The notes beneath the pieces were generated by a model. That model was not told the DNA's origin and ran no database searches. It worked only from the letters and a program-made list of their open reading frames with translations. Below, in pieces: positions 1 to 5,330 of a stretch of 6,422 nucleotides of DNA; positions within the stretch are counted from its first letter, which is position 1; every line of letters starts with the position of its first letter. Location: the NCBI GenBank assembly GCA_012839145.1, contig DUNY01000001.1, positions 1-6,422 of the forward strand, written 5' to 3'. Source of the stretch: Thermoanaerobacterales bacterium. GTDB lineage: Bacteria > Bacillota > Thermosediminibacteria > Thermosediminibacterales > Tepidanaerobacteraceae. The translations under genes were made by a program, and so were the position numbers.

Positions 1-120
1 CTTGGATACCAGTTCAAACATAATTTTCCAAAATGTCCAAGCTGTGGTCAAATCTACATTTCTGAAGACATAGTAAACGGAAAGATGAAGGAAGTGGAAC
101 AAACCCTTGAAGATAAATAG
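1..120 (+). CDS. C-terminal end of a small CPxCG redox protein (DVU_1557-like), partial
   Basis: This is the last 39 codons of a gene whose start lies before the window; frame 1 is open from the first base to a TAG at 118-120. The fragment contains a CPSCG zinc- or iron-binding knuckle at residues 12-16, then a stretch like QIYISEDIVNGKM and an acidic ending VEQTLEDK. From memory, small proteins annotated as DVU_1557 family redox proteins end in nearly this way (CPxCGQxxI...GKM..VE..LEDK) and sit directly before a radical SAM gene, as here. They usually have another CxxC pair near the N-terminus, which would be outside the window. A role as a small electron-transfer or metal-binding partner of the radical SAM enzyme is inference. 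The fragment is too short to exclude another zinc-ribbon protein. Confidence 0.72.
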   Translation, partial: LGYQFKHNFPKCPSCGQIYISEDIVNGKMKEVEQTLEDK

Positions 121-124
121 AAAT

Positions 125-128
125 GAGG
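125..128 (+). promoter_or_regulatory. Ribosome binding site supporting a TTG start at 137
   Basis: GAGG at 125-128 lies 8 bases before TTG 137, a normal spacing. An earlier in-frame TTG at 107 overlaps the upstream gene and has no comparable site. The first ATG, at 164, has only AAGGAA at 146-151, about 12 bases away. This favours TTG 137, but ATG 164 remains possible. Confidence 0.45.
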
Positions 129-136
129 CGCAGATT

Positions 137-1546
137 TTGAAGAATAAGGAAACAAACATTCTGATGGAGTCACAGAGTATCTGCCCGGTATGCAAAATTC
201 CATTGAAGGCTGCCTATGTTGAAGAGAGTGGAAAGGTATACATACTCAAAACCTGCAAGGAGCATGGGGAATTTATATCCTTCATAGCAGAACATAAAGA
301 GGATTATGATGAATGGATGAATTATCCAATAATCAATGTACCACCGAAGATTGCACTGACTGAAGGATCTGTTGAAAGCCAATGTCCCCATCACTGCGGA
401 GTCTGTAATAATCATTTGCAAACAGCCTGTTGTGTATTACTGGAGGTAACAGAACGCTGTAATCAGAATTGCACATATTGTTTTGCAAAAGCCGGTGAAA
501 ATAATGCTGTTGACCCGAATCTTAAGGAGATAGAAAGGAAATATGATTTGCTGCTGGAGTGGGGAGAAGAAAGGCCCTTCAATATACATTTATCCGGAGG
601 AGAGCCTACTGTACGGGATGATTTACCTGATATTGTCAGGATGGGTAAGTATAAGGGCTTTGTATATATTCAAATAAACACCAACGGCAGGAGATTGGCA
701 TTTGAAGAGGATTACACAAAAGAACTGAAAAAGGCCGGTGCTGATGTAATTTATCTACAGTTTGATGGAATTGATGACAGTATCTATAATGCACTTAGGC
801 AGGAGGCGCTTTTTGATATCAAAAAAAGGGCGATTGAAAATTGCAGGAAAGCAGGTCTTCCCGTTGTATTGGTTCCAACCATTGTCAAAAACGTGAACCT
901 TCACCAAGTAGGATTAATGATGGAATTTTTACTTGAAAACATAGATGTTGTCAAGGGTATTCACTTTCAGCCGGTCAGTTTCTTTGGTAGGTATCCGGAC
1001 AGATTGCCGATGAACGAAGGAAAAAGAAGCGACTTTGAAAATCGTGTAACCATGTTTGATATAATGCACGAAATTGAGCTGCAGACATTAGGCAAATTCA
1101 AATATGACGATTTTCGTCCAATCAATTCAGGGCATCCACTTTGTTCATTTTATGCAACCTATTTAAAGAGGAGAGATGGCAGCATCAGGAGCCTTATGAG
1201 CAAAGAGAAAGGAACCGGTAGTGGAAGCTGCTGCAGCGCAGCTGAGCCTCTTGAGATAGTCAGGAAAAGCAGGGATTTTGTTCGAAACAAATGGAAAATA
1301 GGTGAACAAAGAGAAAACTGCTGTTGTGGAGGTACCACTAAAAAAGTAGATTCTGAAAAGGGAGTGATGGATTTTGACGAGTTTTTAAGGGCAACTAAAA
1401 ACTATACATTCACAGTGTCATGTATGGCCTTCCAGGATATAAGCAATCTGGACGCAGAAAGGCTGAAGCGATGCAGAATCCAGGTGCTCTCTGATGATGA
1501 CAAGCTAATCCCCTTTTGTTCGTACAACAGCATATACCGAAAATAG
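137..1546 (+). CDS. trsS: Cys-rich radical SAM protein, TrsS-like (COG1964 type)
   Basis: A radical SAM enzyme of about 469 residues. From the TTG 137 start it has a CPVC knuckle (16-19) and C40, a CPHHCGVC motif (83-90), then the radical SAM motif CNQNCTYC (C108, C112, C115) that binds the 4Fe-4S cluster cleaving S-adenosylmethionine. GGEP (154-157) and NTNG (181-184) are the usual SAM-contact motifs. The C-terminal part adds C336, a CC pair (365-366), a CCC triplet (395-397), C429, C446 and C461 in PFCSYN, so extra clusters are likely. The N-terminal knuckle plus CPxxCGxC layout recalls COG1964, which includes archaeal tetraether lipid synthase. From memory, TrsS is the automated name for members beside this gene set, some being selenoproteins; no in-frame TGA is seen here. 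The substrate is unknown. It follows the redox-protein gene by 16 bases. ATG 164 is an alternative start (460 residues). Confidence 0.85.
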   Translation: MKNKETNILMESQSICPVCKIPLKAAYVEESGKVYILKTCKEHGEFISFIAEHKEDYDEWMNYPIINVPPKIALTEGSVESQCPHHCGVCNNHLQTACCVLLEVTERCNQNCTYCFAKAGENNAVDPNLKEIERKYDLLLEWGEERPFNIHLSGGEPTVRDDLPDIVRMGKYKGFVYIQINTNGRRLAFEEDYTKELKKAGADVIYLQFDGIDDSIYNALRQEALFDIKKRAIENCRKAGLPVVLVPTIVKNVNLHQVGLMMEFLLENIDVVKGIHFQPVSFFGRYPDRLPMNEGKRSDFENRVTMFDIMHEIELQTLGKFKYDDFRPINSGHPLCSFYATYLKRRDGSIRSLMSKEKGTGSGSCCSAAEPLEIVRKSRDFVRNKWKIGEQRENCCCGGTTKKVDSEKGVMDFDEFLRATKNYTFTVSCMAFQDISNLDAERLKRCRIQVLSDDDKLIPFCSYNSIYRK

Positions 1547-1569
1547 TACAAAACAGAAAGGAAAGGACA

Positions 1570-1980
1570 ATGAACATAAAAATATCTGTTGCAGCCGCAG
1601 GCCCAGGGATTGAGGATGTTATTCCCTCAACTCTGGCTGAAGCAAAGTATTTGTTGATTTTTGAGGCAGAAAAGCTTGAGCTTATTAAGGTTTTTCCAGC
1701 TGAAACCGATAAACACGACGTGTTTTATGCAGAGAAGACAGTTGATGAAAACTGCGAAGCAATCCTATGTGGAGAGATTATGGAGGAAGCCTTTGAGATT
1801 CTTGCCGGAAGCTGTGTTACAAGATATCTGGCATCAGGAGAATCTGCCGGGAATGCCGTCGATTTAATGAACAAGTATCAGCTTCCATTGATTCGTGATT
1901 ATCATGGGGGTCCCGGGTGCAGTGGGGAAGATTCCCACGGAGAGTGTCACTGTGACGATCAAGATAGTGAAGATTTGTGA
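1570..1980 (+). CDS. NifX/NifB-type metal-cluster-binding protein with Cys/His tail
   Basis: A 136-residue protein of the dinitrogenase iron-molybdenum cofactor (NifX/NifB C-terminal, Pfam Nitro_FeMo-Co) type. The early segment has the ribonuclease-H-like beta strands of that family (MNIKISVAAAG, then YLLIFEAE), and residues 64-109 resemble its ILCGEI...A...L...GI section. Instead of ending there, it carries a tail with GGPGC (113-117), C126, C128 and His 112, 124 and 127, likely metal ligands, followed by an acidic end. Relatives bind or carry Fe-S or Fe-Mo clusters during cofactor assembly, and many occur outside nitrogen fixers. No nif genes are visible here, so a carrier role for the product of this cluster is inference. 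ATG 1570 is chosen over the upstream GTG/ATG-like codons at 1516-1567 because AAAGGA at 1557-1562 precedes it by 7 bases and the family fold starts there. It begins 23 bases after the radical SAM gene. Confidence 0.8.
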   Translation: MNIKISVAAAGPGIEDVIPSTLAEAKYLLIFEAEKLELIKVFPAETDKHDVFYAEKTVDENCEAILCGEIMEEAFEILAGSCVTRYLASGESAGNAVDLMNKYQLPLIRDYHGGPGCSGEDSHGECHCDDQDSEDL

Positions 1981-1997
1981 AGCATAAATAGGTACGC

Positions 1998-2003
1998 AGG
2001 GGG
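1998..2003 (+). promoter_or_regulatory. Ribosome binding site with ambiguous start choice for the methyltransferase
   Basis: AGGGGG at 1998-2003 ends only one base before ATG 2005, too close for normal initiation, but lies 7 bases before the in-frame TTG at 2011. TTG 2011 would give a protein beginning MNNPYEKEFF. The site may serve the TTG; ATG 2005 would need the weak TAGGT at 1989-1993. Confidence 0.4.
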
Positions 2004-2004
2004 C

Positions 2005-2793
2005 ATGATTTTGAATAATCCATATGAAAAGGAGTTTTTTGGGAAGCTGGAATCAGGAGTTATGAGGCCCGGAGGGTTGAGACTAACTGATAAACTTTCA
2101 CAAAAATGTCAATTCAGTGAAGGAGCATCTCTGTTGGATATTGGCTGTGGAACCGGAATGGCCTTAGAGTTCCTGGAAAAGAAGTATGGAATTGTTGGCA
2201 CTGGAGTAGATATTTCAAAAGTAAATATTGAGAAAGGCAAAAAGAGAAATCCCAAAATAAACCTTATTGTAGGTGACGGGACCAAACTTGATTTTCCCAC
2301 AGATGCTTTTGACGGCATATTGATGGAGTGCAGCCTTTCAGTGATTGGAAACAAAGATAGTGTTCTTCACGATATATATGAAATACTAAAACCCGGAGGA
2401 AAATTCATAATCACAGATATATATCTTAAGACCTGTTATTCCGGTAATAATGAGGCGGAAAAACAAGATATAATCAGAGCATCTGACAAAAAAACCTCCA
2501 CCGCTGGTTCAAAGCAGGGCAATTCATCATATCCCCATTGCTTAAGGGGAGCATTTGAAATCAATGAATTAATTCGCACAATGGAATCTTTGGGATTTAA
2601 GATCATTGATTGGAAGGATGAATCTGAAGAACTAAAGAAGTTTGCAATTGACATCATCATGGAGTATGGTTCCTTGAATTATTTCTGGAAACAATTTGCG
2701 ACCTGTGAGAATAAGGAAATTGGAAATATAAAAGGTGTGAAATTAAAGCAATACGGATATTTTTCCATGATTGCAGAAAAACCTGAATATTAA
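2005..2793 (+). CDS. trsM: Class I SAM-dependent methyltransferase, TrsM-like (DVU_1556 family)
   Basis: A 262-residue Rossmann-fold methyltransferase, probably cytosolic. Motif I is DIGCGTG (45-51), the acidic SAM-ribose ligand is D69 after VGTGV, a GDGT turn follows at 90-93, and the post-core LKPGG is at 128-132, as in UbiE- and arsenite-methyltransferase-like enzymes. The N-terminus RPGGLRLTDKL (21-31), a PHCLRGAF segment (177-184) and a C-terminal half with GYFSMIAEKP (251-260) are what I recall of the DVU_1556 family. Cys 179 in CLRGA sits where related arsenite methyltransferases carry a catalytic Cys, so it may take part in catalysis or substrate binding. The methylated substrate is not known. 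The gene starts 24 bases after the NifX-like gene, in the same frame with a TGA between, and ends 13 bases before the ligase. TTG 2011 is an alternative start with better ribosome-site spacing. Confidence 0.84.
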   Translation: MILNNPYEKEFFGKLESGVMRPGGLRLTDKLSQKCQFSEGASLLDIGCGTGMALEFLEKKYGIVGTGVDISKVNIEKGKKRNPKINLIVGDGTKLDFPTDAFDGILMECSLSVIGNKDSVLHDIYEILKPGGKFIITDIYLKTCYSGNNEAEKQDIIRASDKKTSTAGSKQGNSSYPHCLRGAFEINELIRTMESLGFKIIDWKDESEELKKFAIDIIMEYGSLNYFWKQFATCENKEIGNIKGVKLKQYGYFSMIAEKPEY

Positions 2794-2794
2794 C

Positions 2795-2800
2795 AGGGTG
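2795..2800 (+). promoter_or_regulatory. Ribosome binding site fixing the CoA ligase start
   Basis: AGGGTG at 2795-2800 lies 6 bases before ATG 2807. The open frame extends back to TTG 2771 inside the methyltransferase gene, but no suitable site precedes that codon, so ATG 2807 is the start. Confidence 0.6.
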
Positions 2801-2806
2801 AGTATT

Positions 2807-3985
2807 ATGGAAGATTGGATTAAAAAAAAGATTGGACTGGACAAAACACAACGTCTTACAAGAGAAGCAATATCTGACTATCAGGTAAAAAAACTGAAAG
2901 AAACAATCACCATTGCGAAAGAAAATAGTCCTTTCTATAGAAAACACCTTAAAGGTGTGGAGCCGGAACATATTGAAAGTATTTCTGACATACAAACTAT
3001 TCCATTTTTAGAGGCTGAAGACATAAGAGCGAACGGAATGAAAATGCTGTGTACAGGTCAGGACGAAATAACAAGGATTGTGACTCTCAGCACATCGGGT
3101 ACCACCGGAAAGCCAAAAAGGATATTCTTTACAGCAGATGACCAGGAACTGACAATTGATTTTTTTCATGAGGGTATGAAGTATATCGTTAACAAGGAAG
3201 ATGTTGTACTTATACTTATGCCATGCAAGACACCCGGTTCAATAGGAGACCTTTTGGCCAGGGGCTTGGAAAGGCTTGGCGTCAAAACCATCCCATATGG
3301 AATACCTGAGGATTTAACCAAACTATCGGAAATACTCAGGTCAGAAAAAGTGACATCCATTGTAGGGATACCTATACATGTACTGCAGCTTGCGGAAAGT
3401 CATGGTACAACAGAAGATACAAGGATTAAAACGGTGCTGTTAAGTGCCGATTATATTTCGGACAGTCTGTCTAAACGTATTGAAGATAAATGGAACTGTA
3501 AAGTATTTGAACATTACGGAAGTACGGAAATAGGCTATGGAGGGGCAGTTCAGTGTAAGTTTACCAGGGGAATGCACCCCCGGGAAGCAGATATTTATTT
3601 TGAAATAGTTGATCCGGATACAGGTCTTGTCCTGCCAGATGGTGAATTCGGGGAAATTGTTGTAACAACACTTACCAGAAAAGGAATGCCTTTTATACGC
3701 TACAGAACAGGTGATTATGGAAGATGGCTTAAGGGGAACTGTCCCTGTGGAACTGTACTGAAATCACTGGACAAGGTAAGGCATAGAATCGACGATGAAA
3801 TATTGTTTAATGGATATAAAATAGATATTACAAAGCTGGATGAAGCTTTATTCAGTATTGACGGTCTTTGCGATTATGAAGTGAAAATAGTTGAAGATAA
3901 GGGTAAATTGCGATTAAAATTGGATCTGAACTTTTCAGTGGGGGAGGGAAACTTAACCGGAAAGAAGAGAAGGATAAACAGGTAG
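2807..3985 (+). CDS. PaaK-like AMP-dependent CoA ligase (DVU_1553 family), possibly 3' frameshifted
   Basis: A 392-residue adenylate-forming enzyme related to phenylacetate-CoA ligase, which activates a carboxylic acid with ATP to an acyl-adenylate and then a thioester. The ATP loop TSGTTGKPK is at 96-104, the adenine-binding HYGSTE at 236-241, and the ribose/hinge motif PFIRYRTGD at 295-303, followed by CPCG (312-315), a Cys feature also seen in many PaaK proteins. The segment before the C-terminal subdomain is VRHRIDDEILFNGYKI (324-339), a divergent version of the usual hinge. The acid it activates is unknown; the context suggests the cofactor-related pathway of the neighbours. The C-terminus ends early and in basic residues (GKKRRINR) after a G-rich run at 3940-3948. 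The -1 frame stays open to 4047, which would give about 413 residues, nearer the roughly 430 of PaaK. So the gene may be frameshifted, or the read may carry an indel. It starts 13 bases after the methyltransferase. Confidence 0.83.
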   Translation: MEDWIKKKIGLDKTQRLTREAISDYQVKKLKETITIAKENSPFYRKHLKGVEPEHIESISDIQTIPFLEAEDIRANGMKMLCTGQDEITRIVTLSTSGTTGKPKRIFFTADDQELTIDFFHEGMKYIVNKEDVVLILMPCKTPGSIGDLLARGLERLGVKTIPYGIPEDLTKLSEILRSEKVTSIVGIPIHVLQLAESHGTTEDTRIKTVLLSADYISDSLSKRIEDKWNCKVFEHYGSTEIGYGGAVQCKFTRGMHPREADIYFEIVDPDTGLVLPDGEFGEIVVTTLTRKGMPFIRYRTGDYGRWLKGNCPCGTVLKSLDKVRHRIDDEILFNGYKIDITKLDEALFSIDGLCDYEVKIVEDKGKLRLKLDLNFSVGEGNLTGKKRRINR

Positions 3986-4047
3986 AAACATGTAAAGGGT
4001 GTTTTTTGAATTCCTTTGAGATTGACAATTTACAAAATAAGCTGTAG
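3940..4047 (+). other. Displaced C-terminal tail of the CoA ligase in the -1 frame
   Basis: After the G-rich run the frame one base back is open from 3907 to a TAG at 4045-4047. It encodes about 35 residues past the run, rich in Lys and Glu, then NSFEIDNLQNKL, whose composition resembles the neighbouring proteins. The annotated frame instead ends at 3985 after an atypical basic string. Removing one base in the GGGGGAGGG stretch would join the two frames. Chance openness over about 140 bases in A+T-rich DNA is possible, so this is a suggestion only. Confidence 0.38.
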
Positions 4048-4050
4048 GAT
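4022..4050 (+). promoter_or_regulatory. Sigma-A-type promoter candidate upstream of the nucleotidyltransferase-HD gene
   Basis: A full consensus -35 TTGACA at 4022-4027 is followed by exactly 17 bases and TAGGAT at 4045-4050 (four of six -10 bases). Transcription would begin near 4057 and leave about 155 bases of untranslated leader before ATG 4215. The site is in the only long gap between genes and would let block 2 be expressed apart from block 1. It overlaps the possible displaced ligase tail. A second TATAAT at 4160-4165 has no recognisable -35 at 16-18 bases. Confidence 0.5.
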
Positions 4051-4204
4051 TATAGTTAAGTAAAAAGATGATTGATTAGGTGGGTTTATTTAAATGAGCA
4101 ATTTATTTTTTTATACCGATATGTAAACAAAAACACAACGCATAATTCCGAAAATTTCCTATAATATATGGTAATCTAACTGTGGTTGTTTCTATGTTTT
4201 TTTT

Positions 4205-4210
4205 GGAGGT
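4205..4210 (+). promoter_or_regulatory. Ribosome binding site fixing the start at 4215
   Basis: GGAGGT at 4205-4210, after a run of T, lies 4 bases before ATG 4215. It falls downstream of the alternative starts GTG 4182 and ATG 4194 and so rules them out. Confidence 0.7.
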
Positions 4211-4214
4211 GTCT

Positions 4215-5321
4215 ATGAAAGATTATAAGATAGGTGCAGTGATAGTTGCTGCTGGATTATCCTCAAGGATGAAAAATTTCAAGCCACTGATGCCAATTGG
4301 CAACAAGAAGATGATTGAGACTACAATTAGGAATTACCAATCAATTGGTGTTGATGAAATCATTGTAGTAACGGGTTTCAGAGCAAATGATATTGAGAAA
4401 CAGCTTAAAAGGGAAGATATTAAATTCGCAAGAAACAATAATTATGCTGACAATCATATGTTTGATTCGGTTTGTATAGGATTAAAACAAATTGCCGATC
4501 TGGTGGACTATGCATTTATCACCCCTGTTGACAGCCCTTTTGTCCAGAAGTATACATTGGAAAAAATGCTGAATGAAATTGCCAAGAAAGAGATAAATAT
4601 TACCAGACCGTACTTTGAAGGCAAAAACGGTCATCCTATTTTGGCAGGAGGCAAGGCAATAAAGGTAATATTGGAGCACGACGGGAAGGAAGGACTTCGG
4701 GGAGCTATAGCCAAAATGGAAAGCTACCATAAAAGTGTACCTGTTATCGATCCGGGAATAGTAATGGATGCTGATACTACATACGATTACCTTAAGCTGC
4801 TGGAATACGAAGAGAATAGGAGATGCCCTTCAGTAGAAATATGCAAAAAGATTCAGGAGTATTTCAATGTCCCGGATAAGGTAATAAGACATTCCGGTAA
4901 AGTTGCAGAGGTTGCATCAAATATATGTCAATACCTATGGGATGAAAAGGGGGTAAGATTGAACAAAAAGATCATAATTGCGGCCAGCTTGCTTCACGAT
5001 ATAGCGAAAGGAAGAAAAAAACATGAAAAGATAGGGGCTAAATGGCTTCAGGATATGGGCTATAGTGAAGTATCAAAAATAGTGGCTGAACACATGAATC
5101 TTCTCAATGTACCTGAAATTCCCACCGAGAAGGAAGTTGTCTATCTGGCAGATAAAATGGTTAAGGGAGACAGCCTAGTGTCTATTGATGAGAGGTTTTC
5201 ATATAAAGAGGAGCTTTATAAAAATGACAGAAATCTGCTGGAGGTGGTAAAGAACAGGAAGAAGCAAGCATTTACAGTATACGATTTGGTGTATGGGGAT
5301 AAAATGACAAACATATCATAG
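4215..5321 (+). CDS. MobA/MocA-like nucleotidyltransferase fused to an HD domain (DVU_1551 family)
   Basis: A 368-residue two-domain protein. Residues 1-195 are a MobA-like nucleotidyltransferase: the nucleotide-binding signature VAAGLSSRM (11-19) with FKPLMPIG (22-29), the metal-binding PVDSPF (104-109), GHPIL (139-143) and DADT (185-188). MocA relatives attach CMP to molybdopterin for xanthine-dehydrogenase-type enzymes. Residues from about 205 form an HD phosphohydrolase domain: H226, the HD pair H261-D262 in LLHDIAKG, H270, H293 and D313, a set consistent with a bound metal pair. From memory this fusion is typical of proteins annotated as DVU_1551 family NTP transferases. The HD part might hydrolyse a nucleotide or phosphorylated intermediate; its substrate is unknown. 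ATG 4215 is chosen because GGAGGT at 4205-4210 precedes it and the family sequence starts there; GTG 4182 and ATG 4194 would add a hydrophobic run without family support. Confidence 0.87.
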   Translation: MKDYKIGAVIVAAGLSSRMKNFKPLMPIGNKKMIETTIRNYQSIGVDEIIVVTGFRANDIEKQLKREDIKFARNNNYADNHMFDSVCIGLKQIADLVDYAFITPVDSPFVQKYTLEKMLNEIAKKEINITRPYFEGKNGHPILAGGKAIKVILEHDGKEGLRGAIAKMESYHKSVPVIDPGIVMDADTTYDYLKLLEYEENRRCPSVEICKKIQEYFNVPDKVIRHSGKVAEVASNICQYLWDEKGVRLNKKIIIAASLLHDIAKGRKKHEKIGAKWLQDMGYSEVSKIVAEHMNLLNVPEIPTEKEVVYLADKMVKGDSLVSIDERFSYKEELYKNDRNLLEVVKNRKKQAFTVYDLVYGDKMTNIS

Positions 5322-5326
5322 GAGGT
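5320..5326 (+). promoter_or_regulatory. Near-perfect ribosome binding site overlapping the previous stop codon
   Basis: AGGAGGT at 5320-5326 shares its first two bases with the TAG stop (5319-5321) of the nucleotidyltransferase-HD gene and lies 4 bases before ATG 5331. This close coupling implies the two genes are translated from one message. Confidence 0.7.
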
Positions 5327-5330
5327 CAAG

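Noticed and set aside
107..136. Longer radical SAM start at TTG 107.
   Set aside because: It overlaps the stop of the previous gene, lacks a ribosome site, and adds residues that do not resemble the family; TTG 137 or ATG 164 fits better.
1978..2005. The TGA ending the NifX-like gene is in frame with the methyltransferase and no other stop lies between, so a selenocysteine-read fusion is conceivable.
   Set aside because: The NifX-like protein ends naturally after an acidic tail, the methyltransferase has its own start codons, and no convincing SECIS-type hairpin follows the TGA.
2657..2995. Minus-strand open frame of 112 codons across the methyltransferase-ligase junction.
   Set aside because: It is a shadow of two well-supported + strand genes, lacks a recognisable domain, and is rich in Phe, Ser and Cys as expected for antisense of A+T-rich coding DNA.
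3994..4017. Possible terminator stem AAAGG...CCTTT after the ligase.
   Set aside because: Only five pairs with a 14-base loop and no T-run after it; not a credible intrinsic terminator.
4160..4165. TATAAT as a second promoter before ATG 4215.
   Set aside because: The bases 16-18 upstream (around 4136-4143) do not resemble TTGACA and there is no extended -10 TG.
4182..4214. Start of the nucleotidyltransferase at GTG 4182 or ATG 4194 with a short hydrophobic leader.
   Set aside because: The strong GGAGGT at 4205-4210 lies after these codons and points to ATG 4215, where the family sequence begins.
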